Shown piece after piece: positions 17,042 through 25,771 of a stretch of 64,000 nucleotides of DNA (position 1 is the first letter of the stretch; each line of letters opens with the position of its first letter). The stretch is from the NCBI GenBank assembly GCA_910578385.1, contig CAJTQV010000001.1, positions 62,001 to 126,000 on the forward strand. Direction: 5' to 3'. The DNA comes from an uncultured Muribaculaceae bacterium. GTDB lineage: Bacteria; Bacteroidota; Bacteroidia; Bacteroidales; Muribaculaceae. Below the pieces are notes generated by a model. That model did not search any database, was not told where the DNA came from, and worked only from the letters and a program-made list of their open reading frames with translations. The position numbers and the translations under genes were made by a program.

Positions 17042-18046
17042 ATGAGCAAACCGTATGTTGTCGGAATTGACATAGGCGGAACAAACACTGTGTTCGGCAT
17101 TGTTGACGCACGCGGCCATGTAGTGGCAGCCGACTCTGTCAAGACAAGAAAACATGTGGACTTTGATGACTACATCGCAGAACTCCACGAAGGACTCTCA
17201 CGTCTCATAAAGGCCAACGACGCCGAGGATCAGATTCAGGGAATTGGTATCGGTGCCCCCAATGCCAACTACTATACCGGCGAGATTATCAATCCGCCAA
17301 ACCTCCCCTGGGGACCGATCATTCCTCTCGCTGAGAAAGTCAGCAAGGCTTTCGGAGGTATCCCCGTTGCTATCACCAACGATGCTAACGCCGCAGCTCT
17401 CGGCGAGATGACATATGGTGCGGCACGCGGCATGAAAGATTTCATCATGATTACTCTCGGAACGGGCGTTGGCTCCGGTATCGTTATCAACGGTCAGCTC
17501 GTATACGGCTCGGATGGTTTTGCCGGTGAGCTCGGACACGTTATCATGAAGCGCAACAATGGCCGCGTCTGTGGCTGCGGACGTACCGGATGTCTTGAGG
17601 CATATTGCTCGGCTACAGGTGTTGCACGCACTGCACGCGAGTTCCTTGAGGTTCGTACAGAGCCTTCGCTGCTGCGCAATCTTGAAATCGAAGATATCAC
17701 ATCCAAAGACGTTTACGATGCTGCAATGGCAGGAGATAAGCTCGCAAAAGACATCTTCAATTACACAGGTGAGATTCTTGGCGAGGCATTCGCTGATATG
17801 GCGGCTTTCTCAAGCCCGCAGGCATTCATCCTCTTTGGTGGCCTTGCCAAGAGCGGCGACTTGCTCATGAAGCCCATCAAGGAATCGTTCGATAAGAACG
17901 TGATGCCTGTCTTCAGAGGCAAATCAAAAATTCTTATCTCCGAACTCAAGGAAAGCGACGCAGCCGTTCTCGGAGCATCAGCTCTCGGTTGGGAAGCGCG
18001 TTATCACTACGAGGCTCCCTACGCAGAGAAGGAAGAGGAGAAATAA
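17042..18046 (+). CDS. ROK-family glucokinase
   Basis: 334 residues. Phosphate-1 loop VGIDIGGTNTVFGIV, catalytic Asp in ITNDANAAALGE, phosphate-2 LGTGVGSGIV, substrate His and Glu in GELGHVIM, and the ROK zinc motif CGCGRTGCLEAYCS. It phosphorylates glucose (or a related hexose such as ManNAc) with ATP in the cytosol. Single gene with its own promoter and terminator. Confidence 0.95.
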   Translation: MSKPYVVGIDIGGTNTVFGIVDARGHVVAADSVKTRKHVDFDDYIAELHEGLSRLIKANDAEDQIQGIGIGAPNANYYTGEIINPPNLPWGPIIPLAEKVSKAFGGIPVAITNDANAAALGEMTYGAARGMKDFIMITLGTGVGSGIVINGQLVYGSDGFAGELGHVIMKRNNGRVCGCGRTGCLEAYCSATGVARTAREFLEVRTEPSLLRNLEIEDITSKDVYDAAMAGDKLAKDIFNYTGEILGEAFADMAAFSSPQAFILFGGLAKSGDLLMKPIKESFDKNVMPVFRGKSKILISELKESDAAVLGASALGWEARYHYEAPYAEKEEEK

Positions 18047-18068
18047 TCCCCACATTAAATTAAATATG

Positions 18069-18106
18069 CAGGTCGGAAACGTAGAAGTTCCGACCTGTTG
18101 TTTTTT
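18069..18106 (+). terminator. Intrinsic terminator after the glucokinase gene
   Basis: CAGGTCGGAA and TTCCGACCTG form a perfect 10-bp stem with a 9-nt loop, followed by TTGTTTTTT. Confidence 0.85.
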
Positions 18107-18147
18107 ATACTATTATTTCCGCGTTATTCGATAAGCGGTCTTCAATG

Positions 18148-18732
18148 CTATTCAAAGTTCTTAAGCTCTTTGTAAAGCTGGTGGACGGGAAGGCCCATTA
18201 CATTGTAGAAGCTGCCGTTGATTGATTCAACAGCTACGCAACCTATCCATTCCTGGATGCCGTAGGCTCCGGCTTTGTCAAAGGGCAGGAAATTCTCAAC
18301 GTAATACTCGATATCGTCCTTGCTTATGTGAGCGAAAGTGACATCAGTCACTGTAGAGAAGGACGTGCGCTTGCCATGAGTGGATATGCTCACGCCGGTA
18401 ATTACCTTGTGGGTCTTGCCGGAAAGAAATTCCAGCATTTCTACCGCTTCGGCATGATTGCGTGGTTTCCCAAGAATTCGTCCGTCGGCTATTACAAGTG
18501 TGTCAGCCGTTATCACAAGCTCATTGCCGGTGAGCGTTTTCATGTAGGCATCTGCCTTAAGATTGGAGAGGAACTGGGGCACTTCATCGGCCGGCATATC
18601 CTCGGGATATTTCTCGTCAATTCCGCCGATGCTTATAACATTGAACGGCACACGCAGCTGCGAGAGAAGTTCCCGGCGGCGCGGCGATTTACTCGCCAGC
18701 AATATTTTATATTTCCTTAGATTGTCAAGCAT
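18148..18732 (-). CDS. maf: Maf-like nucleoside triphosphate pyrophosphatase
   Basis: 194 residues. The signature LLASKSPRRRELLSQL is at the N-terminus, then the catalytic Asp in ITADTLVIADG and KPRNHAEAVEMLEFLSGKTH. YGIQEWIGCVAVESINGSFYNVMGLP is typical of the dTTP/UTP-specific YhdE-type enzymes; the Gln-Glu in that motif supports a house-cleaning NTPase. First downstream gene from kdsC on the same strand. Confidence 0.95.
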   Translation of the reverse strand: MLDNLRKYKILLASKSPRRRELLSQLRVPFNVISIGGIDEKYPEDMPADEVPQFLSNLKADAYMKTLTGNELVITADTLVIADGRILGKPRNHAEAVEMLEFLSGKTHKVITGVSISTHGKRTSFSTVTDVTFAHISKDDIEYYVENFLPFDKAGAYGIQEWIGCVAVESINGSFYNVMGLPVHQLYKELKNFE

Positions 18733-18763
18733 GATCAGTTTGTAGAAAAAGTTAGATTTATTC

Positions 18764-18793
18764 AGCTATAGTTATGTAAGCTATAGTTATGTA
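18764..18793. repeat. Two tandem copies of a 15-bp unit
   Basis: AGCTATAGTTATGTA occurs twice back to back in the short spacer between maf and kdsC. It may be a slippage product; no function is visible. Confidence 0.6.
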
Positions 18794-18805
18794 AGGAGGA
18801 ATGCT

Positions 18806-19330
18806 TTACCAGCCGAAAGCATTATCATCTTTCATCCAGTCTCCGCGAGCCCGTAATACTTGCTCAATTATGTCGCGTCCGCAGCCATAGCCGCCGTTGA
18901 AGCGGGAAACATATGTGGCGGCTGCCCGTGCTTCGTGACACGCATCGGCGGGAGCACAAGCAAGTCCCGCCTCGTGCATACACCTTAGGTCAGGAATGTC
19001 ATCACCCATATAGACAGTTTCTTCTGGAGTAAGCCCTCTCGATTGCATCCATTCACGGAATATGCCGATTTTATGACTCGCCCCGAGATAGATGTCACTG
19101 ATCCCGAGAGCCTCATATCTGTATCTGACTGATTCTGTCTTGCCTCCGGTAATAATGGCGATATGGTAGCCAAGTTTAGCCGCGAGCTGCATGGCATATC
19201 CATCTTTGATGTTGACCATACGCATAGGTTCTCCATGTTCCGACATCGGAATTGTTGAGGGCGAGAGCACGCCGTCAACATCGAATGCAAATCCCCTTAT
19301 TTTGGTAAGATCGTAATTTATTCCGCTCAT
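18806..19330 (-). CDS. kdsC: 3-deoxy-D-manno-octulosonate 8-phosphate phosphatase (HAD family)
   Basis: 174 residues, the right size for KdsC. Motif I is FAFDVDGVLS, motif II IITGGKTESV, and motif III/IV GASHKIGIFREW with MGDDIPDLRCM. It removes the 8-phosphate from Kdo-8-P in lipopolysaccharide core synthesis. Upstream neighbours on the same strand (DUF2520 protein, ATP-grasp-like protein) suggest one long operon running down to maf. The substrate assignment rests on family likeness; a YrbI-type phosphatase for a related sugar acid remains possible. Confidence 0.88.
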   Translation of the reverse strand: MSGINYDLTKIRGFAFDVDGVLSPSTIPMSEHGEPMRMVNIKDGYAMQLAAKLGYHIAIITGGKTESVRYRYEALGISDIYLGASHKIGIFREWMQSRGLTPEETVYMGDDIPDLRCMHEAGLACAPADACHEARAAATYVSRFNGGYGCGRDIIEQVLRARGDWMKDDNAFGW

Positions 19331-19352
19331 ACTGAATGGTTATGTTTCGTGC

Positions 19353-20087
19353 TTATTCAGGTTGGTTATGTTTATGATGACGGCTGATGATAGATTCGCT
19401 CAGAAGTTTGTATAGTGTGCCGAGGTCTTCATTATCTTTTAGACGTTCAAGATGATTACCGATGGTTTTCATATCTTGACGGATTGCAGGCCCTGTCTGA
19501 GCTTCAGGAGGTGTTACCCTCGAAACTTTCCTGACAGTCTCGTTAATCAATGGAAGCATCGATTCGAACGACAATCCTTTGGATTCGAGGAAGTCATACG
19601 CGAGTGACCATAGATGATTTACGAAATTACAGCTGAGTACAGATGCGATATGCAGATTGCAGCGCGCTTCGGAATCAGCTTCCGAAACATGTGCGCTGAT
19701 CAGCTCAGCCGTTTCTTTAAGCCTGGCTGTCACGTCTGCGTCCATTCCTTCTATAAAGAATGGTATCTCGGCATAATCGAGCTTCACATACTTTGAGAAA
19801 GTCTGCATCGGATAGAATACTCCGGCACGTACACCCAAATCCGATATGCGGGAGAGGGGAGTGGTTCCGGAAGTGTGTGCAATGATGCCGTCACTACCTG
19901 TTGATGCCACAACAGAACTTGCGACATCTCTGATTGCATCATCACTCACGCTGATAAGATATATGTCAGCGTCAGTGCGCAGACCATCGAGTGTTCTTGC
20001 CGGAACGGAATTGACATCAGCCTTTTCGCGTAGAGCGTTGAAAAGATGCGTCCCCACATTTCCGGTGCCGATTACATCTATTTTCAT
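19353..20087 (-). CDS. Rossmann-fold DUF2520 protein (pyrroline-carboxylate/NADP oxidoreductase-like)
   Basis: 244 residues from ATG 20087; a TTG three codons upstream is rejected. N-terminal NAD(P) site VIGTGNVGTHLF; AHTSGTTPLSRI and GVFYPMQTFSK are hallmark stretches of the Rossmann-like plus DUF2520 family. The C-terminal half is helical, as in this family. The reaction is unknown; it is widely conserved in Bacteroidetes beside kdsC and maf. It lies 10 bp after the ATP-grasp-like gene. Confidence 0.85.
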   Translation of the reverse strand: MKIDVIGTGNVGTHLFNALREKADVNSVPARTLDGLRTDADIYLISVSDDAIRDVASSVVASTGSDGIIAHTSGTTPLSRISDLGVRAGVFYPMQTFSKYVKLDYAEIPFFIEGMDADVTARLKETAELISAHVSEADSEARCNLHIASVLSCNFVNHLWSLAYDFLESKGLSFESMLPLINETVRKVSRVTPPEAQTGPAIRQDMKTIGNHLERLKDNEDLGTLYKLLSESIISRHHKHNQPE

Positions 20088-20097
20088 AAGTAGCAAT

Positions 20098-21084
20098 TCA
20101 GTATTTCAATATTCCTGCCATACCCATTGTGTGACGCAGATTAATCTCCACACAGGGGTTGATTGCTCCCGAGGCAGTGACAAGCATGTCAATTCCTACG
20201 GGACCGTCATAATCAGGCGCGATGAGAGTTGAAATGGCCTCGCGCTGACATTCTACAGTTGTGGTCAGGCTTTGTCCTGCTTTATCCTCAATGATTCTCC
20301 GGAGCGAGGTCTGGCTGCCTTTAACATTTCCGTGATATTTCCCGCGACGGGACACATTGAAAACGGAGTAACCTATAAATTTGACTTCTCCGTCTTCGCA
20401 CAACCACTCGGTAGCGAAATCGAGTTTGCGGTCATAGGCTTTCTCCATCATGACCGAACCTTGTCGGGAGATTATGCCGCGCAACCAAGGCTCTACATGC
20501 TTTTCCTCAAGATCATCTGTCAGAAGTATGCCTCGTCCCGAACTGCTCCAGGGTGCCTTGAAAAACAACCCTCTGTTATCTTTGAAGGCCGTCACTCCTT
20601 CGGCCGGATCCGTTATTTCTACCGGTATCTCTATCTCATTGTCGAGTACAGAGCGACAGGCTTTCATAAATGCTGTTGTTGTGCGTCGGTGGGAGAGTTC
20701 ACGTATTCGCCGCAATGCTTCACAGTCAGGCATTCCCGACATGTCTCCGATTGTCTCGATAAGGGTTCTGCGGATCTGACGGTTCCATCCCCAAGGTGTC
20801 GGAACATATTCCTGATAATCCCCGGGAGACTTTTGCACATCATCCATGGTCGCAATATGCAGCCTTGACTCAAATGCCTCATGATAGCGGGGTGTATCGG
20901 TCAGAGATTCTGCCGGAGAGTCAAGGAGCAGAATAGCATCGCCTGGTGCCGCGAATACGACCGGCATCAAAGCGTTCGCCCGGCGAAGAGCAACCACTTT
21001 GGCCGGAGGTGTATAGAATTCCGAATCAGACGCCAATGCGTAATCAGTCTCCGGATTAAATATAAACAGTCTTGGTCGGCGCAT
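20098..21084 (-). CDS. Conserved ATP-grasp-like protein
   Basis: 328 residues from ATG 21084; a TTG start at 21093 would fall inside the terminator stem. N-terminal motif FIFNPETDYALA, then a central FFKAPWSSSGRGILLTDDL that looks like the ATP-grasp lysine/glycine-rich loop, MMEKAYDRKLDFATEW, and a C-terminal GPVGIDMLV...INPCVEINLRHTMG with the acidic/Asn metal ligands of ATP-grasp enzymes. A carboxylate-amine ligase role is therefore likely; substrate unknown. Confidence 0.75.
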   Translation of the reverse strand: MRRPRLFIFNPETDYALASDSEFYTPPAKVVALRRANALMPVVFAAPGDAILLLDSPAESLTDTPRYHEAFESRLHIATMDDVQKSPGDYQEYVPTPWGWNRQIRRTLIETIGDMSGMPDCEALRRIRELSHRRTTTAFMKACRSVLDNEIEIPVEITDPAEGVTAFKDNRGLFFKAPWSSSGRGILLTDDLEEKHVEPWLRGIISRQGSVMMEKAYDRKLDFATEWLCEDGEVKFIGYSVFNVSRRGKYHGNVKGSQTSLRRIIEDKAGQSLTTTVECQREAISTLIAPDYDGPVGIDMLVTASGAINPCVEINLRHTMGMAGILKY

Positions 21085-21085
21085 G

Positions 21086-21119
21086 TAAAACAAAAGCCGC
21101 GGAGCATAAAGTCCGCGGC
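21086..21119 (-). terminator. Intrinsic terminator after rpoZ
   Basis: Read on the minus strand, GCCGCGGA (21119-21112) pairs with TCCGCGGC (21103-21096), followed by TTTTGTTTTA. It separates the bamD-rpoZ transcript from the ATP-grasp-like gene. Confidence 0.75.
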
Positions 21120-21157
21120 GGTATTGCTTTTAACGGACCCCTGACAGGGGTTGTGTC

Positions 21158-21493
21158 TTAATCGTCAAGAAGCTCTTTCTCCTTCAACGGGTTAGAGAAA
21201 TAGAGCTTGTGTTCCAGATACTCCTGGGTCGCGATGAGAGTCGGCTTCGGAAGTTTCTCGTAGAATCTTGAGATTTCGATTTGCTCCCTGTTTTCCGACA
21301 CCTCTTCCATATTATCGGTCGAAGCGAACTCCTGAAGTTTCTTCTCAAGTTCCTTTTTCATTTCCGATGAAATCTGGTTGGCTCTCTTGCCGATGATGCA
21401 GACTGTCTCGTACACGTTGCCCGTCTGTTCCGCCATGGCGATCATGTCGCGGGTAACTGTATTTAGAGGAGCGTTTGTCTTCTTATAATCCAT
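21158..21493 (-). CDS. rpoZ: RNA polymerase omega subunit (Bacteroidetes type)
   Basis: 111 residues. TRDMIAMAEQTGNVYETVCI and IGKRANQISSEMKKELEKKL match the conserved omega fold (the Rpb6-like start with the RANQI segment). The C-terminal PKPTLIATQEYLEHKLYFSN is typical of Bacteroidetes omega. It assists assembly of core RNA polymerase. Cotranscribed with bamD 63 bp upstream, an order I recall from other Bacteroidales. Confidence 0.88.
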   Translation of the reverse strand: MDYKKTNAPLNTVTRDMIAMAEQTGNVYETVCIIGKRANQISSEMKKELEKKLQEFASTDNMEEVSENREQIEISRFYEKLPKPTLIATQEYLEHKLYFSNPLKEKELLDD

Positions 21494-21556
21494 AAGTTCT
21501 ATTATGATTTATTTGGGTTTGCGTGGTTAATATAACGGAAATACGGGCGGTTTCGT

Positions 21557-22357
21557 TTAATGTCCCGTATGTTTTTCTGCAATCTTGAAGATTGTGTTGG
21601 CCTCTTTCGTATGCTTCGATTCCGGATAGTTGTTGATGAATGAGTAATATTCGTCAACAACGTCGCTGTAACGCTCGGCCATCTTCTCGGCCACACTGTT
21701 GCGTGCCTGTTGATATTTCGATTTCAGAATCAGGAACTCAAACTCCTCGCGATACTTCGAGTAGGGGTAATCCTTCAGCGCATTCTGCGAAACAATCACC
21801 GCCGACTCGTAGTTGTTGCCCATGAAGTTTCCTAAATTGTAATAGAGCTGGGCATTCTGAAGCTCCTTGAGGGTGAGCTTGTCCTGCATCTCGAAAATAG
21901 CCTTCTGTGCTTCGGATACCTTCTCGCTTTTAGGGAATTTCTCAAGGAAGTTCTGAAGTTCCTCGATGGCTTTTACAGTATATGTCTGGTCGAGCTGAGG
22001 ATCCGGGGAGTCGAGATAGAAACCATATCCCGAATAAAACTGGGACAGCTCTGCGAACTTCCCTTTGGGGTATCTCTGACAGTAAGTCTTGAAAAAGACG
22101 TTGGAGTTGGTGTAATCCTGATTACCGTAATATGACATGGCGAGCAGGAAGAGGGCCTCCTCTCCCTTGGCTGTGCCTCGGAGGGGAGTATATATGTCGT
22201 TGAGCACGGTCGATGCCTGGACATATTTTTTCTCTTCGTAAGCACGCTTGGCGTAGTCAAACTTGTAATCCACGTCACGACTTTTCATGACCTTGGTGTA
22301 TTCTGTACACGAGGCCAGGAGCGCCACAACAGGTATCAGGAATAAAAATTTGCGCAT
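21557..22357 (-). CDS. bamD: Outer membrane protein assembly factor BamD
   Basis: 266 residues. Lipobox VALLASC at Cys 16, then TPR-like helices: YAKRAYEEKKYVQASTVLND, GEEALFLLAMSYYGNQDYT, FFKTYCQRYPKGKFAE, ELQNFLEKFPKSEKV. Length and repeat layout match BamD/YfiO, the lipoprotein partner of BamA in beta-barrel insertion. It has a divergent promoter region shared with the PASTA gene. Confidence 0.92.
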   Translation of the reverse strand: MRKFLFLIPVVALLASCTEYTKVMKSRDVDYKFDYAKRAYEEKKYVQASTVLNDIYTPLRGTAKGEEALFLLAMSYYGNQDYTNSNVFFKTYCQRYPKGKFAELSQFYSGYGFYLDSPDPQLDQTYTVKAIEELQNFLEKFPKSEKVSEAQKAIFEMQDKLTLKELQNAQLYYNLGNFMGNNYESAVIVSQNALKDYPYSKYREEFEFLILKSKYQQARNSVAEKMAERYSDVVDEYYSFINNYPESKHTKEANTIFKIAEKHTGH

Positions 22358-22461
22358 AACAGTTGTGTTGGGTGTGCGGATACGGTATGATTGATTGCGA
22401 ATCCGTCATGCAAAGTTAGCAAAAAATATCGGAAATAGCCTCAAATCTCGCCAAAAATTGT

Positions 22462-22469
22462 TAACTTTG
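22462..22469 (+). promoter_or_regulatory. -7 promoter box for the PASTA-rluD operon
   Basis: TAACTTTG fits TAnnTTTG, only 17-23 nt before the candidate starts (TTG 22486 or GTG 22492). Confidence 0.5.
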
Positions 22470-22485
22470 GGCTTCAAAAACTCGA

Positions 22486-23274
22486 TTGACGGTGAAAAGC
22501 AACCAATCAGACCACTCCTACAGCTGGGGAAGCAAATATATTGACCGCCATCCGGTGATGGCCAACATTGTGATAATCTTCATTATCGCGGCTCTCGGCG
22601 TATATGCCGCGTATCTCGCGACGGCTCTGTTTACCAAACATGGCCGCAGCGTGCAGGTGCCCGGTGTGGAGAACCTGTCGTACACCGAGGCTATATCGCG
22701 TCTTCACAGCCGAGGGCTGAAAGTCGATATCCGCGACTCCCTGTACCGTGAGGATGTGAAGCCCGGTTTCGTTATCGAGCAGTTCCCGAAGGCCAATTCA
22801 ATAGTAAAACCGGGTCGGAAGATATTTCTCTACATCAACGCCGTTCACCCGAAGGAGGTCATTCTCGATGATGACAATCATCCGAACGAGCTGGCCATGA
22901 AAGGTGTGTCAGAGCGTACCGCGCTTGCTAAGTTCGAGGAACTTGGTTTCAAGAATGTTCGCGTGGTAAAGGTGCTGGGTCCGACGGACCGCGTCGTGAA
23001 AATCCTCGCGAACGGTCGTCCGGTCCGCAAGATGCAGAAACTCCCGGTCAATTCGACTATAGTAATCGAGGTGTCGGACGGACGTCTTGCCGATTTCCAG
23101 GATTCTCTCACGAATCTTGAGTATCTTGACACTTACCGTGAGCGTCAGGTTTTGGAAGAATATCATGGTTCAGAAGAGGCTGTGTATGAGAACAGCGGTG
23201 AGCAGACCACTCCCGTCGAGAGGATTCCGGAGCGTCAGGAAGAGGAGACGGAAGAAAATTCCCAATATTTCTGA
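22486..23274 (+). CDS. PASTA-domain membrane protein
   Basis: 262 residues from TTG 22486; GTG 22492 is equally possible and no ATG fits before residue 25. One membrane segment (IVIIFIIAALGVYAAYLATA) is at about 26-46. Three PASTA-like repeats follow: VPGVENLSYTEAISRLHSRG with IEQFPKANSIVKPGRKI; a second with GVSERTALAKFEELGFKNVR; the third shorter. The C-terminus is acidic and low complexity. PASTA domains bind peptidoglycan or muropeptides. Unlike PknB or PBP homologues, there is no catalytic domain. It lies 22 bp before the pseudouridine synthase gene. Confidence 0.88.
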   Translation: MTVKSNQSDHSYSWGSKYIDRHPVMANIVIIFIIAALGVYAAYLATALFTKHGRSVQVPGVENLSYTEAISRLHSRGLKVDIRDSLYREDVKPGFVIEQFPKANSIVKPGRKIFLYINAVHPKEVILDDDNHPNELAMKGVSERTALAKFEELGFKNVRVVKVLGPTDRVVKILANGRPVRKMQKLPVNSTIVIEVSDGRLADFQDSLTNLEYLDTYRERQVLEEYHGSEEAVYENSGEQTTPVERIPERQEEETEENSQYF

Positions 23275-23296
23275 TGTAATATCCAAATTCAATAAT

Positions 23297-24397
23297 ATGG
23301 AGATGAACAAGGATATTGAAGATGAGATATTGAATACGGAAGCGCAGGATCAGGAAAGCCCTGCCGAGCCTACCTATGTCCTTGAGGATGGTCGTGAGCT
23401 TTATGAGCATTTCCGTTTTGAGGCTGACAAAGGGCAGCAACTGCTGCGTGTAGACAAGTTTCTTGTGGAGCGCATGGAAAAGACCTCGCGCAACAGGATT
23501 CAGCAGGCCGCCGACGCGGAGTGCATCATTGTAAATGGCCGTCCCGTTAAATCAAGCTACAAGGTGAAACCGGGCGATGTCATAAGCATTGTCATGGACC
23601 GTCCGCGTTATGATTTTGAAATCATAGCCGAGGATATTCCGCTTGATATAGTTTATGAGGATGAGTTCCTGCTGGTCGTCAACAAACCTCCCGGGCTTGT
23701 GGTACACCCCGGACATGGAAATTATTCAGGCACGCTTGTCAATGCGCTTGCATATCATTTCAAGGACTCGCCCGATTATGATGTCAGCGACCCGCGTCTC
23801 GGCCTTGTGCACCGTATCGACAAGGATACCTCGGGACTTCTGGTCGTAGCCAAGACGCCTGAGGCAAAGACAATGCTCGGCAAGCAGTTCTTCGACAAGA
23901 CTACGCGCCGTGAGTATGTAGCTTTGGTTTGGGGAGATTTCGCGGAGGACAGCGGTACTATAACCGGTAATATCGGTCGTAATCCGCGCAACAAGCTCCA
24001 GATGGCTGTAATGGAAGATCCGACACAAGGCAAGCACGCCGTGACTCATTTTTCGGTACTTGAGCGTTTCGGGTATGTCACAAAAGTCAAGTGTGTGCTT
24101 GAGACGGGCCGTACACACCAGATACGTGTACATATGCTCCACACGGGGCATCCTCTGTTCAACGACAGCCGTTATGGCGGAGACAAGATTCTTAAAGGGA
24201 ATCCGTCGTCCACATACCGTCGCTTTGTAGAGAATTGCTTTGAGATATGTCCCCGCCAGGCTCTGCACGCACGCACTCTCGGTTTCGTGCATCCCGACAC
24301 CGGAAAGGAGATGTTTTTCGAGGCGCCGATACCCGACGATATGGAACGCCTTCTCGATAAATGGAGGAACCGGCAACCTGCAGGCAAGGAGGTGTAA
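23297..24397 (+). CDS. rluD: RluA-family 23S rRNA pseudouridine synthase (RluD-like)
   Basis: 366 residues from ATG 23297; the longer open frame overlaps the PASTA gene and has no family similarity. S4 RNA-binding domain at about 45-100 (LRVDKFLVERMEKTSRNRIQ, NGRPVKSSYKVKPGD). Catalytic domain: VVNKPPGLVVHPGHGN and GLVHRIDKDTSGLLVVAKT, with the active Asp in HRID. It ends with ETGRTHQIRVHM. RluD, which modifies helix 69, is the usual member with this S4 layout. Confidence 0.92.
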   Translation: MEMNKDIEDEILNTEAQDQESPAEPTYVLEDGRELYEHFRFEADKGQQLLRVDKFLVERMEKTSRNRIQQAADAECIIVNGRPVKSSYKVKPGDVISIVMDRPRYDFEIIAEDIPLDIVYEDEFLLVVNKPPGLVVHPGHGNYSGTLVNALAYHFKDSPDYDVSDPRLGLVHRIDKDTSGLLVVAKTPEAKTMLGKQFFDKTTRREYVALVWGDFAEDSGTITGNIGRNPRNKLQMAVMEDPTQGKHAVTHFSVLERFGYVTKVKCVLETGRTHQIRVHMLHTGHPLFNDSRYGGDKILKGNPSSTYRRFVENCFEICPRQALHARTLGFVHPDTGKEMFFEAPIPDDMERLLDKWRNRQPAGKEV

Positions 24398-24508
24398 GTA
24401 GATTTGGGAAATACGGGCAACAGAAACTATGAATAGTCCGTTAAAAGATTAAATGGCCTCGCGGCCGTTGTCGCCCTGAGCGGCAAGCAAACAAATAAGA
24501 AACTTATT

Positions 24509-25684
24509 ATGAGTGTTCAACAATTGGATTTCAGTGATATAGCCCCTTACGACGATGAATGTTTCCATCAGAAGATGGAGACGCTCGTCAAGGATCCCGG
24601 TTTTCTGCATGCTGTCTATTACACCATGCCGAAAGATGATGTCCCGGCTCTTATTGAGGATCTGCTCAAAATTGACAATAAATATGACTTCCAGCATCAG
24701 GTGATGTTCCCGTTCCTTGAGATGCTGGCAAAGACCACTACAGCAGGCATAAGTCTGGGTGGGGTGAAATATTATAATCCCGCGCTGAACTATGTGTTCA
24801 TCACAAACCATCGTGACATTGTGCTCGATGCTTCGTTTCTGAATCTTGCGTTCATGCGCCGTGGAATGCCTACCTCGGAAGTGGCGATCGGCAATAACCT
24901 GCTTGTTTTTGACTGGATTACCGATCTTGTCCGGCTCAACAAGTCATTTATCGTGAAGCGTAACACAGGCCTTCGCGAGGGACTGCTTGCTGCAAAGAAA
25001 TTGTCCGCATACATTCACCATGCCATACTTGACAAGCATGAGTCCGTATGGATTGCCCAGCGTGAGGGCCGGGCAAAAGACAGTTCCGACCATACGCAGG
25101 AGTCTCTTGTCAAGATGCTCGCTCTCGGAGGGGAAGGCTCGTTCATGGAGAAACTTGAGGAAATCAACCTCATGCCAGTGTCTATCTCCTATGAGTTTGA
25201 CCCCAACGATTATCTGAAGGTAAAGGAATTCCTGATGAAGAGAAGGAATCCGAATTTCAAGAAGTCGCAGAGGGACGACCTTTTCAGCATGGAGACGGGA
25301 CTGCTTCAGTTCAAGGGACATGTCCATTTCCAGTTGACACCGAGAATAAATCCGAAACTCGACCAGCTCGGCGAGTTCCCCGATGTCAATACCGCAGCCA
25401 AATATGTCGGTTGCCTCATCGACCAGGCCATTCACCGCAGCTATGAGATTTTCCCCATCAACTACATAGCGTTCGACATGCTCCATCACACCGAGAGGTT
25501 CAGTAAGAAATACACTCCCGAACAGCGTGTCGAGACTGAAAATTATTTCAATAACCAGCTAAACAAGATTGACATCGAAGACGTTACACCCGATGAGCGG
25601 GAGTTTATGTTAGAGATGATGTTGGTCATGTATGCAAATCCGCTCAAGAATAAACTGAAAACCATACTCGGCGGCATGGAATGA
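24509..25684 (+). CDS. Glycerol-3-phosphate/lysophosphatidate acyltransferase-like protein
   Basis: 391 residues. Acyltransferase block I is FITNHRDIVLDASF (HxxxxD, H about residue 96), block II FIVKRNTGLREGL, block III IAQREGRAKDSSDHT, and block IV LMPVSISYEFDPND. The arrangement is like PlsB/DHAPAT-type enzymes. A large Bacteroidetes-conserved C-terminal domain carries no known motif. It probably acylates glycerol-phosphate or an acyl-ornithine-type acceptor; the exact substrate is open. It follows rluD after 110 bp that shows nothing distinctive. Confidence 0.8.
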   Translation: MSVQQLDFSDIAPYDDECFHQKMETLVKDPGFLHAVYYTMPKDDVPALIEDLLKIDNKYDFQHQVMFPFLEMLAKTTTAGISLGGVKYYNPALNYVFITNHRDIVLDASFLNLAFMRRGMPTSEVAIGNNLLVFDWITDLVRLNKSFIVKRNTGLREGLLAAKKLSAYIHHAILDKHESVWIAQREGRAKDSSDHTQESLVKMLALGGEGSFMEKLEEINLMPVSISYEFDPNDYLKVKEFLMKRRNPNFKKSQRDDLFSMETGLLQFKGHVHFQLTPRINPKLDQLGEFPDVNTAAKYVGCLIDQAIHRSYEIFPINYIAFDMLHHTERFSKKYTPEQRVETENYFNNQLNKIDIEDVTPDEREFMLEMMLVMYANPLKNKLKTILGGME

Positions 25685-25771
25685 AGTTTCCGCATGGCAT
25701 GAACAGTCATGGCCGACTTATGAAACTTATGAATATGTGGCGGTTGGTGAGTTAACATAAAACAGACCAAT

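Noticed and set aside
23087..23296. N-terminal extension of the RluD-like gene
   Set aside because: It is the other-frame shadow of the PASTA gene end; family homology begins after 23297.
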